A stretch of 38,136 nt of DNA, taken from assembly GCA_023455425.1 (NCBI GenBank), contig JAEYCM010000021.1, positions 1 to 38,136 of the forward strand. The letters run 5' to 3'. The translations under genes were made by a program, and so were the position numbers. Under the pieces are notes generated by a model. The model had not been told where the DNA came from and did no database searches. It saw only the letters and a program-made list of their open reading frames with translations. Every line of letters starts with the position of its first letter. The stretch's first letter is position 1. The stretch comes from Bacillota bacterium (GTDB taxonomy: Bacteria; Bacillota; Clostridia; Christensenellales; CAG-138). Below, piece by piece: positions 31,943-38,136 of this stretch.

Positions 31943-33739
31943 CTATGCGTGCACGATAGCGTCAAACTTGCACTTTTCCATGCAGGTACCGCACTTGATA
32001 CACTTCTGCTGGTCGATAATATAAGGCTTTTTGATTTCGCCCTCGATCGCGCCGACCGGGCAGACGCGGGAGCACAGGCTGCATCCGCGGCATTTTGCGG
32101 GATCGATGGTGTAACTCATGAGCGCCTTGCAGACGCCTGACGGACAGCGCCTGTCGTAGATATGCGCCTCGTATTCATCCCGGAAGAACCGAAGGGTGGA
32201 AAGCACGGGGTTGGGCGCCGTCTGCCCCAGGCCGCAAAGCGCGGAGGCCTTGATATTCTGGGCAAGCCGCTCCAACTTTTCAAGATCGCCGGGCTTGCCG
32301 CGTCCTTCCGTGATTTCCGTAAGCATTTCATACATGCGGCGCGTGCCGATGCGGCAGGGCGGACATTTCCCGCAGGATTCGTCCACGGTGAACTCCAGGA
32401 AGAACTTCGCGATATCCACCATGCAGTTGTCTTCATCCATGACGATCATGCCGCCCGAGCCCATCATGGAGCCGATGGCGATGAGGTTGTCGTAATCGAT
32501 GGGGATATCAAGGTGGGAGGCCGGGATACATCCGCCGGAAGGCCCTCCTGTCTGCGCGGCCTTAAACTTTTTACCCTGCGGGATGCCGCCGCCGATTTCG
32601 TATATGATCTCCCGGAGCGTCGTGCCCATGGGTACTTCCACAAGGCCGGTGTTGTTGATTTTGCCGCCCAGCGCAAACACCTTGGTCCCCTTGCTTTTCT
32701 CCGTACCCATCGCGGCAAACCATTCCGCGCCGTTCAATATGATCTGCGGGATATTTGCGTAAGTCTCCACATTGTTGAGAAGCGTCGGCTTGCCAAACAA
32801 CCCCTTGACTGCCGGGAACGGGGGACGCGGGCGGGGCTCGCCGCGACCGCCTTCGATGGAGGCCAGCAGCGCCGTCTCTTCTCCGCAGACAAACGCGCCC
32901 GAACCAAGCCTGAGGTCGATATCAAAATTGAAGCCGGTGCCGAAAATATCCGTACCCAGCAGGCCGTATTCGCGCGCCTGGGCAATGGCAATGCGCAGAC
33001 GCTTGACGGCAATGGGATATTCCGCGCGTACATAGATATAGCCCTGCTGCGCCCCGATGGCATAGCCCGCGATGGCCATGGCCTCAAGCACTGCGTGCGG
33101 GTCACCTTCGAGGACTGATCGGTCCATAAACGCGCCGGGATCGCCTTCATCTGCATTGCAGCAAACATATTTCACATCGCTCTTCGGCTTTTGCGCAAGG
33201 CCCCATTTGATGCCCGTGGGAAATCCTCCGCCTCCGCGCCCGCGAAGACCTGAGCGCTTGACGATATCCACCACCTCTTCCGGCGTAAGCTCCGTCAAAC
33301 ATTTTCCAAGCGCCTTATAACCGTCAAACGCAATGTATTCTTCCACGTTTTCAGGATCGATGACACCGCAGTTGCGAAGCGCAACGCGGTGCTGTTTCTT
33401 ATAAAAATCCACTTCATTGAGCGAACGGATGTTTTGGTTTTCATCCACGCTTTCCGAATAAAGCAAATCACGGACGATGCGGCCCTTCACCAAATGCTCG
33501 GAAACAATGCGGGATACGTCTTCCACCTTGATATGGCTGTAAAAAGATCCTTCGGGGTAGATGATGACAATGGGACCCTTTTCGCACAAACCGAAACAGC
33601 CGGTGGGGACTACCTTGACTTCACGCTCCAACCCGGCGTTTAAAATTTCCTCTTCAAATGCCTGAATGATATTGCGGGACCCCGAGGATGTACATCCGGT
33701 ACCGGTGCAGCACAATACCTGTGAACGAAAATACTCCAT
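31943..33739 (-). CDS. hndC: HndC/HydB-type NADH diaphorase subunit (NuoF-like)
   Basis: The flavin subunit of NAD(P)-dependent and electron-bifurcating [FeFe] hydrogenases. At 598 aa the domains are, in order: N-terminal thioredoxin-like [2Fe-2S] (CCTGTGC..., GCFGLC); the FMN/NADH Rossmann part (GLRGRGGGGFPTGIKW, CNADEGDPGAFMDR, CGEETALLASIEG); the [4Fe-4S] site SCGKCPPCRIGTRRM; and a C-terminal two-cluster ferredoxin (CRGCSLCSRVCP, CIKCGTCMEKCK). ATG 33739 follows AGGAGG. It is the last gene of the operon; the expected HydA catalytic subunit is absent here. Confidence 0.93.
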   Translation of the reverse strand: MEYFRSQVLCCTGTGCTSSGSRNIIQAFEEEILNAGLEREVKVVPTGCFGLCEKGPIVIIYPEGSFYSHIKVEDVSRIVSEHLVKGRIVRDLLYSESVDENQNIRSLNEVDFYKKQHRVALRNCGVIDPENVEEYIAFDGYKALGKCLTELTPEEVVDIVKRSGLRGRGGGGFPTGIKWGLAQKPKSDVKYVCCNADEGDPGAFMDRSVLEGDPHAVLEAMAIAGYAIGAQQGYIYVRAEYPIAVKRLRIAIAQAREYGLLGTDIFGTGFNFDIDLRLGSGAFVCGEETALLASIEGGRGEPRPRPPFPAVKGLFGKPTLLNNVETYANIPQIILNGAEWFAAMGTEKSKGTKVFALGGKINNTGLVEVPMGTTLREIIYEIGGGIPQGKKFKAAQTGGPSGGCIPASHLDIPIDYDNLIAIGSMMGSGGMIVMDEDNCMVDIAKFFLEFTVDESCGKCPPCRIGTRRMYEMLTEITEGRGKPGDLEKLERLAQNIKASALCGLGQTAPNPVLSTLRFFRDEYEAHIYDRRCPSGVCKALMSYTIDPAKCRGCSLCSRVCPVGAIEGEIKKPYIIDQQKCIKCGTCMEKCKFDAIVHA

Positions 33740-33766
33740 GGCTATCTAATCCTCCTTTGTGTTACA

Positions 33767-34144
33767 TCACTTGGCGTGCGTTTCGTAATAGCCAATGGTG
33801 TATTCGTTTACAGCTCTGCCGTTTACGATATGATCCGTTATGATCCGGCCTACCATATCCGGAACGACCTTCACATAGGTCACCTTTTCTTCGCCGGGCT
33901 TGTATACCTCCACGATTGGCTCCAGCCTGCAAACGCCAATACATCCCGTTTGCGCCACAATGACATTCTGAAGGCCCCTTTTGGCGACCTCGTCCATAAA
34001 GGCAGCCAACACAGGACGGGCGCCTGCCGCAATGCCGCAGGTAGCCATGCCGACAACGATCCGTGTGCCGTCGGATTCTTTTCTGAGGCTGATGGTTTCG
34101 AGCGTTTTATTCCGGATGGCTTCCAACTCCTGTAATGTCTTCAT
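33767..34144 (-). CDS. hndB: HndB-like [2Fe-2S] thioredoxin-fold protein
   Basis: A 125-aa ferredoxin-like subunit found between the NuoE- and NuoF-like genes of clostridial hydrogenase operons. MKTLQELEAIRNK opens it; cysteines lie in GMATCGIAAGARP and TGCIGVCRLEP, three in all, one fewer than a classic thioredoxin-like ferredoxin. I choose ATG 34144 behind GGAGG; a GTG three codons earlier overlaps the site. Confidence 0.88.
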   Translation of the reverse strand: MKTLQELEAIRNKTLETISLRKESDGTRIVVGMATCGIAAGARPVLAAFMDEVAKRGLQNVIVAQTGCIGVCRLEPIVEVYKPGEEKVTYVKVVPDMVGRIITDHIVNGRAVNEYTIGYYETHAK

Positions 34145-34145
34145 A

Positions 34146-34700
34146 TCAAACACCTCCGTTTAATGCTTCAATACCTTCATATAAATATTCTCTGAGCCAG
34201 GCGGACACCGCAGGGGCGTTGAAGGGAACACCCTCCAAGACCGCTTTGATTTCGCGCGTATCCGCTCGGAAACTTTTATCATCCGCCGTATATGCAAAGA
34301 CAAAATCAACCGTCTCATTACAAAGAATGCTTGCATACAGGGTTTCCGCTATATTACCAAGGGGCGGACGGTCCCAATGGGAAATCTGGTAGCTTGCCTC
34401 AATTCGGGTACCCTGCCCGGGCGCGGATTGCAGGGAAAAAGTACCTCCTGCGGCTTCGGCCCCCGCCAAAAACATCGGGATGCCGAGACCCACCTTGCGC
34501 GTGGTGCGGCTGGTGACAAAGGGATCTAATACTTGGCGCTGGAACTCCAAAGTCATACCGCATCCATTGTCGGAAATGGAGAGACTCATCCGGTCTTCCG
34601 CATGGCGGACGTGAAGCGCAATTTCAATGAGCGTAGCGCCCGCGGCAAGGGAATTCTGTATGATATCCAGCACATGCAGGGAAATCTCCTTCATCATCAT
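34146..34700 (-). CDS. GHKL ATP-binding protein of the hydrogenase operon
   Basis: A 184-aa protein with a histidine-kinase-type ATPase domain: N box HVLDIIQNSLAAGAT, G1 DNGCGM, G2 KVGLGIPMF and GQGTRIEASY. It has no dimerisation/phospho-acceptor domain. Such ATPases are often inserted in clostridial NuoE-HndB-NuoF operons, with unknown role (possibly anti-sigma-like or structural). The start holds three ATGs in a row (MMM); which one is used cannot be decided. It lies nine bases after the NuoE-like gene. Confidence 0.85.
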   Translation of the reverse strand: MMMKEISLHVLDIIQNSLAAGATLIEIALHVRHAEDRMSLSISDNGCGMTLEFQRQVLDPFVTSRTTRKVGLGIPMFLAGAEAAGGTFSLQSAPGQGTRIEASYQISHWDRPPLGNIAETLYASILCNETVDFVFAYTADDKSFRADTREIKAVLEGVPFNAPAVSAWLREYLYEGIEALNGGV

Positions 34701-34709
34701 AAGGAGGGG

Positions 34710-35195
34710 TTATCCTTTCTTGCGGTATTTCTCGATGATGCCGGGGATATCCGCGGGAGTAAGCCTGCCGTACACTTCGTCGTTCACCATCATAGCAGGC
34801 GCCAAACCGCAGCAACCGATACAGCGCGTGGCCTCAAGCGTAAACAGACCGTCCGCGGAAGTTGCGCCCACTGCGATTTTCAATTCTTTTTCAAGCGCTT
34901 CCATCACCTTGGCGGCTCCGCGCACATAACATGCGGTGCCAAGGCACATGCCGATTTTATAGACGCCCTTGGGCTGCAGCGTGAACTGGGAATAGAATGT
35001 GGCAATGCCATATATGGTGCTCATCGGCACGCCGGCTTTTTCCGAGATAAAACGCTGTACTTCCTCATCCAGACAGCCGCACAATTCCTGCGCTTGCTGC
35101 ATGATAGGCAGGAGACCGCCCTGCTCATCTTTCCATTTCACAATCACGGCTTCCAGGCGCTCAAACTCCCTTTGCCTCACGTCGGTGGTGGACAT
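34710..35195 (-). CDS. hndA: HndA/NuoE-like [2Fe-2S] subunit
   Basis: The 24-kDa-type subunit that passes electrons with the NuoF-like protein. At 161 aa it has helices GGLLPIMQQAQELCGCL and VPMSTIYGIATFYSQFT and the cluster motif CLGTAC ... CIGCC (C-x4-C, C-x3-C), followed by GLAPAMMVND. I choose ATG 35195 with GGGAGG ten bases upstream; the frame opens six codons earlier at TTG. It is the first gene of the four-gene operon. In 35196-35302 I see no confident promoter. Confidence 0.92.
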   Translation of the reverse strand: MSTTDVRQREFERLEAVIVKWKDEQGGLLPIMQQAQELCGCLDEEVQRFISEKAGVPMSTIYGIATFYSQFTLQPKGVYKIGMCLGTACYVRGAAKVMEALEKELKIAVGATSADGLFTLEATRCIGCCGLAPAMMVNDEVYGRLTPADIPGIIEKYRKKG

Positions 35196-35302
35196 GCTGA
35201 ATTTTCCTCCCAACTATAAGCTCTGATTTCCAGATAGACCACAAATTTGATGTTTGATAGAAAAATATCATATAGTAGATTCATTGTAACATACGACTTT
35301 GT

Positions 35303-35328
35303 AAAAAAAAAGACAATTTTATTGTCTT
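35303..35328 (-). terminator. Terminator after the folate cyclo-ligase gene
   Basis: AGACAA/TTGTCT stem with a 5-base loop and eight or more T on the minus strand. Confidence 0.75.
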
Positions 35329-35378
35329 GTCTTTACTATATGTCCTATGAAAATAATATAGAGGAAACGAGAAAGTGA

Positions 35379-35948
35379 TTATTGTATGGATGTGGAAGGA
35401 TAGAAAGCTGTGTCGGTAAATACGGCATGCATAAAAAGATCGTGTTCGTCCATGGGAAGTTCACTGAACAATTGCAGTTCAAAACAAAAACCGGCGCGAA
35501 ACGCATGCGTCAGTAAAAGATACCTGTCGTAAAACCCCGCGCCCCGTCCCAGCCTGCCGCCGTGGCCATCAAACGCCAAACCGGGTACCAACACAAAATC
35601 CACTTCCTGCGGCGGAATGATGGCGGACCGTTCCCTAACAGGAGCTAGGATGCCGTATGCGCCCGGTTCCAGATCATTTGCTTCAAACGGTTGCATTGCC
35701 ACCATTTGCGTGGCGTTGAGGCAGTACGGATACGCCACGCGCTTTCCCATTGCCGTGGCGTGGTCGGCAAGAAGCTTAGAGTTCGCTTCATTTGGCATCG
35801 CCGCATATAGAAGCACCGTATTCGCCGACAAAAAAGCTGGATGGCTGAGTACCCGCCTGCAAATTGAATTTGAAAGGGTTTGTACGCGTTCTTCTGTGAG
35901 CGCCTGTAGCGCTTGGCGCATTTGCGCGCGCAGCTGGGTCTTTTCCAT
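35379..35948 (-). CDS. 5-formyltetrahydrofolate cyclo-ligase
   Basis: ATP-dependent conversion of 5-formyl-THF to 5,10-methenyl-THF. At 189 aa it shows the family signatures: N-terminal KTQLRAQMRQAL, VDFVLVPGLAFDGHGGRLGRGAGFYDRYL (the ATP/substrate loop) and a C-terminal MDEHD. ATG 35948 follows GGAG. It lies 37 bases after acpS and is probably in the same transcript. Confidence 0.92.
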   Translation of the reverse strand: MEKTQLRAQMRQALQALTEERVQTLSNSICRRVLSHPAFLSANTVLLYAAMPNEANSKLLADHATAMGKRVAYPYCLNATQMVAMQPFEANDLEPGAYGILAPVRERSAIIPPQEVDFVLVPGLAFDGHGGRLGRGAGFYDRYLLLTHAFRAGFCFELQLFSELPMDEHDLFMHAVFTDTAFYPSTSIQ

Positions 35949-35985
35949 CGTAGTAGGACTCCTTCAACGGAAACCTGTTAAAACG

Positions 35986-36354
35986 TTATTCTTCCAATAT
36001 CGCCTGCGCGATCGCCAAAGTCTTGATGTGTGAGATGCTGATGTGTATGGCGCGCCCCCCCATACTTTCCATGCGCGTTTTTGCGGAATTCCAAAGCTGT
36101 ACGTAAGGTTTGCCCAGATCGTCGTGCAAGATTTCGATATCCCGCCAGCCTATGCCGTTGAACCCTGCGGCAAGAGCCTTTGCGGTTGCCTCCTTGGCTG
36201 CGAATATGCCTGAAAGCGTCTGTGCGTCCTCGCCGCACTTCTGGTAATACTGCCGTTCATTCTGGGTAAATATCCGTTCCAAAAACGCATTCTGGTTTGC
36301 AGCGCGTTTGATGCGTTCTACTTCTATAACGTCAATGCCGGTACCAACAACCAT
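35986..36354 (-). CDS. acpS: Holo-[acyl-carrier-protein] synthase
   Basis: It transfers 4'-phosphopantetheine from CoA to acyl carrier protein. At 122 aa it has the AcpS signatures GTGIDVIEVERIKRA (magnesium Asp) and SGIFAAKEATAKALAAG, ending with HISISHIKTLAIAQAI. I choose ATG 36354 with GGAGGG upstream; the open frame beyond has no site. Confidence 0.94.
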   Translation of the reverse strand: MVVGTGIDVIEVERIKRAANQNAFLERIFTQNERQYYQKCGEDAQTLSGIFAAKEATAKALAAGFNGIGWRDIEILHDDLGKPYVQLWNSAKTRMESMGGRAIHISISHIKTLAIAQAILEE

Positions 36355-36450
36355 GCATAACCCTCCAAGTGATCCGTGTTGGCGTTCCAACGGATACCCA
36401 ATACCCGTTAGGAGCGCCATGTTGTATTGTAGCCTGTCACAACCGCAAAG

Positions 36451-37356
36451 TCAAACAAATGCACGTTCAACCGCAAGCGCCATCGCTTCCGTCGCAGCCG
36501 CAAGCAGGGCTTGAAAGGAGAACTGTTTGTGCTGCCCGGTTGAAAGCGCAAATATGGTGTCCCCATCCATCATTGTATGCACAGGGCGGATGGAGAGCGC
36601 AAGTCCGTCATGCGCGATTGCAGCCATTTTGCTGGCTTCTTCCCGCGTCAGCACGGCATTTGTGGCGATTACGCCAAGCGTGGTATTCGTACCGACCAAT
36701 ATCTGCGCAAGTTCGGTCAGGTGATCCATACAGGGGATGAGGCTTCCGTCTTTTTGGGCAGCCGCAAGCAAGTTTCCGGTATGATGGTCGTAGATATCTC
36801 CCACCGCGTTGACAACCGCAAGCGCGGCCACCAAAACGCCGCAGGGCAGTTCAATGCAGCTGGAGCCGATCCCGCCGGGCATGGAAAACTCCATTCCAAA
36901 CGACTTGCCCACTGTCGCGCCCGTGCCAGCGCCAACCCTGCCGAAAAGCGCAGCGTCACTCGAAGCAACGGCACATGCCGAATACCCTTCCTCTTTTCCC
37001 GGCCGGACGGAGGAGGAACCAACCGCAAGATCGAATAGTACGGCGGCGGGCACAATGGGCACCACGCCTACTCCTACGTCTATGCCGATGCCTTTCTCCT
37101 CCAGATACTGCATGGCGCCCGAGGCCGCATCTAATCCATATGCGCTGCCCCCGCAGAGCATGACAGCATGGATGCGGTCCACCAGGTTGTATCCGCGCAA
37201 CAAGTCGGTTTCACGCGTACCGGGCGCTGCCCCGCGCACATCGACGCCCGCAACGGCGCCCTCGGGGCACAGTATGGCGGTGCAGCCTGTTTTTGCTTCT
37301 TCACTTGTCCAATGGCCGACCAATATACCGTGTATGGCCGTAATTCCACGTTCCAG
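36451..37356 (-). CDS. P1 family (DmpA/S58) peptidase with non-AUG start
   Basis: A 301-aa N-terminal-nucleophile hydrolase of the P1/DmpA family, self-processed into two chains: ITAIHGILVGHWTSEEAKTGCTAILC, GVDVRGAAPGTRETDLL, MLCGGSAYGLDAASG and the cleavage/nucleophile region FSMPGGIGSSCIEL. Natural substrates vary (beta-amino peptides, amides). The start is unusual: AAGGAGG at 37364-37370 is followed seven bases on by CTG (37356), or four by ATT (37359), and no ATG/GTG/TTG is in frame nearby. The open frame upstream crosses the promoter at 37387-37416, so it is not translated. Confidence 0.85.
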   Translation of the reverse strand: MERGITAIHGILVGHWTSEEAKTGCTAILCPEGAVAGVDVRGAAPGTRETDLLRGYNLVDRIHAVMLCGGSAYGLDAASGAMQYLEEKGIGIDVGVGVVPIVPAAVLFDLAVGSSSVRPGKEEGYSACAVASSDAALFGRVGAGTGATVGKSFGMEFSMPGGIGSSCIELPCGVLVAALAVVNAVGDIYDHHTGNLLAAAQKDGSLIPCMDHLTELAQILVGTNTTLGVIATNAVLTREEASKMAAIAHDGLALSIRPVHTMMDGDTIFALSTGQHKQFSFQALLAAATEAMALAVERAFV

Positions 37357-37386
37357 AATGGATCCTCCTTTGACGTTTGTAGGCCT

Positions 37387-37416
37387 ATTATACAGCAGGC
37401 ATTTGTACGCAAGCAA
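37387..37416 (-). promoter_or_regulatory. P1 peptidase promoter
   Basis: TTGCTT (37411-37416), 18-base spacer, TATAAT (37387-37392) on the minus strand. The 5' leader would be about 25 bases. Confidence 0.7.
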
Positions 37417-37451
37417 CGCCGCCAAAAGAAATTTACATATTGATTGTATAC

Positions 37452-37488
37452 AAAAAACAGGGCATCCATACAGCGTATGGATACCTGT
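37452..37488 (-). terminator. Terminator of the right tRNA operon
   Basis: ACAGG...ATCCATAC/GTATGGAT...CCTGT stem with a 3-base loop and TTTTT on the minus strand. Confidence 0.8.
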
Positions 37489-37490
37489 AG

Positions 37491-37510
37491 TGGGGTCGTC
37501 AGGGACTCGA
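37491..37510 (-). pseudogene. tRNA-Lys-like 3' fragment
   Basis: These 20 bases match the 3' end (acceptor strand plus half T-arm) of tRNA-Lys(CTT) at 37678 at 18 positions. No tRNA body follows; a palindromic element begins instead. Confidence 0.5.
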
Positions 37511-37625
37511 TTTCGGCCATCGGCAACGCCTTGCTTGTGCTTCGCACAGCGCAAGACGGCCTGAGCCGAAATCCCGGCCGCTAAAAACGCTTCACTGGAG
37601 CGTTTTTACGTGGCTTCGAGCCCCT
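37501..37625. repeat. Structured palindromic element
   Basis: Outer ends AGGGACTCGA and TTCGAGCCCCT are inverted near-copies of a tRNA T-arm. Inside are GATTTCGGC/GCCGAAATC (37509-37517/37565-37573) enclosing an 11-bp bulged stem with a TTC loop, then AAAAACGCT/AGCGTTTTT (37583-37591/37599-37607). It looks like a REP- or MITE-like element lying within the tRNA transcript. Confidence 0.5.
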
Positions 37626-37635
37626 TGAATAAGTG

Positions 37636-37682
37636 CACCAATAACAAATACCACCCTACTAGGGTGGTATTTGTTATTGGTG
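37636..37682. repeat. Perfect 21-bp inverted repeat at the tRNA-Lys 3' end
   Basis: Two exact 21-base arms (37636-37656 and 37662-37682) flank a TACTA loop. The right arm includes the CCA and discriminator of tRNA-Lys(CTT), so the hairpin in RNA would hold the tRNA 3' end in double-stranded form. Confidence 0.85.
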
Positions 37683-37753
37683 GGTCGTCAGGGGCTCGAA
37701 CCCTGGACACCCTGATTAAGAGTCAGGTGCTCTACCAACTGAGCTAACAACCC
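37678..37753 (-). tRNA. tRNA-Lys (CTT)
   Basis: Acceptor GGGTTGT/ACGACCC, anticodon loop CTCTTAA, encoded CCA inside an inverted repeat. Confidence 0.95.
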
Positions 37754-37756
37754 GTA

Positions 37757-37831
37757 TGGAGCGGGAAACGAGATTCGAACTCGCGACCCCTGCCTTGGCA
37801 AGGCAGTGCTCTACCGCTGAGCTATTCCCGC
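37757..37831 (-). tRNA. tRNA-Gly (GCC)
   Basis: Acceptor GCGGGAA/TTCCCGC, anticodon GCC in the CTGCCTTGCCAAGGCAG stem-loop, encoded CCA. Confidence 0.95.
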
Positions 37832-37873
37832 ATACCCTTGGCTTCAAAGTGTGTCCGCATGGTCAAGGTTTAT

Positions 37874-37958
37874 TGGTGCGGGCGAAGAGACTTGAACTCA
37901 TACGCCTTCCGGCACCAGAACCTAAATCTGGCGCGTCTGCCGATTCCGCCACGCCCGC
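37874..37958 (-). tRNA. tRNA-Leu (TAG)
   Basis: Acceptor GCGGGCG/CGCCCGC, anticodon TAG, long variable arm, encoded CCA. Confidence 0.95.
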
Positions 37959-37972
37959 ATGCTGTAGTTTAG

Positions 37973-38048
37973 TGGTGACCCGTCGGAGATTCGAACTCCG
38001 GACACCTTGATTAAAAGTCAAGTGCTCTACCGACTGAGCTAACGGGTC
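37973..38048 (-). tRNA. tRNA-Lys (TTT)
   Basis: Acceptor GACCCGT/ACGGGTC, anticodon loop CTTTTAA, encoded CCA. Confidence 0.95.
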
Positions 38049-38050
38049 AT

Positions 38051-38124
38051 TGGCTGGGGTGGCAGGGATCGAACCTACGATGCGGGAGTCAAAGTCCCGT
38101 GCCTTACCGCTTGGCTACACCCCA
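38051..38124 (-). tRNA. tRNA-Gln (TTG)
   Basis: Acceptor TGGGGTG/CACCCCA, anticodon loop CTTTGAC, discriminator G, encoded CCA. The operon probably continues beyond the window. Confidence 0.95.
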
Positions 38125-38136
38125 CCGATGTATCCG

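Noticed and set aside
37756..38010. Plus-strand open frame of 84 codons across the right tRNA cluster
   Set aside because: It is antisense to tRNA-Gly and tRNA-Leu and has no coding support. The similar frames at 206-660 over the left tRNAs are rejected for the same reason.

Overview
The window reads as a chromosomal segment of a moderate-GC Firmicute of the Clostridia. This rests on gene order as well as gene content: miaB, a YmcA/YlbF-family gene, mutS, mutL, miaA, hfq and ynbB follow the Bacillus/Clostridium order. The window also has an RNase J, a pro-sigma-K, a TIGR04086 gene beside yajC, an EF-P next to a CD1247-like protein, and an NADH-linked hydrogenase diaphorase operon. A Christensenellales-like anaerobe would fit, but that is a guess; sigK implies sporulation ancestry.

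Layout. Positions 4-693 hold a minus-strand tRNA operon (Tyr, Thr, Phe, Asp, Met/Ile2, Glu, Pro) with a tRNA-Glu fragment inside it. Positions 835-9847 are a plus-strand run for tRNA modification, mismatch repair and RNA chaperoning (miaB to ynbB). Positions 9848-12600 hold lexA with its SOS operator, a divergent cysteine-rich protein, a tyrosine recombinase, and a perfect 13-6-13 dif-like palindrome. From there most genes are on the minus strand: rnhA, proC, tRNA-Trp, an alpha/beta hydrolase, a CD1247-like protein, efp, a TIM-barrel protein, sigK, a U32 protein, mltG, a second YlbF-family gene, rnj, TIGR04086, yajC and a DUF2156 protein. This strand switch at the dif-like site suggests a replication terminus.

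Positions 24848-27715 interrupt the minus run with a plus-strand island. It has bioY under a BirA operator, an orphan substrate-binding lipoprotein whose ribosome binding site is buried in a leader stem, and a small membrane protein divergent from an S24-type repressor. The repressor has lost both catalytic residues, and three copies of one palindromic operator lie around the two promoters. This is the best candidate here for an undescribed regulatory module.

Positions 27727-37356 return to minus-strand genes: an MBL-fold hydrolase, a short AlaRS without the C-Ala domain, a frameshifted acyltransferase, the HndA/ATPase/HndB/HndC operon without a HydA gene, 5-formyl-THF cyclo-ligase, acpS and a P1-family peptidase with a non-AUG start. 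The right end (37452-38124) is a second minus-strand tRNA operon (Lys-CTT, Gly, Leu, Lys-TTT, Gln). A structured palindromic element and a tRNA-Lys-like 3' fragment lie between its last tRNA and the terminator.

Positions were read by eye. Function calls rest on motifs, length and gene order, with no database search.
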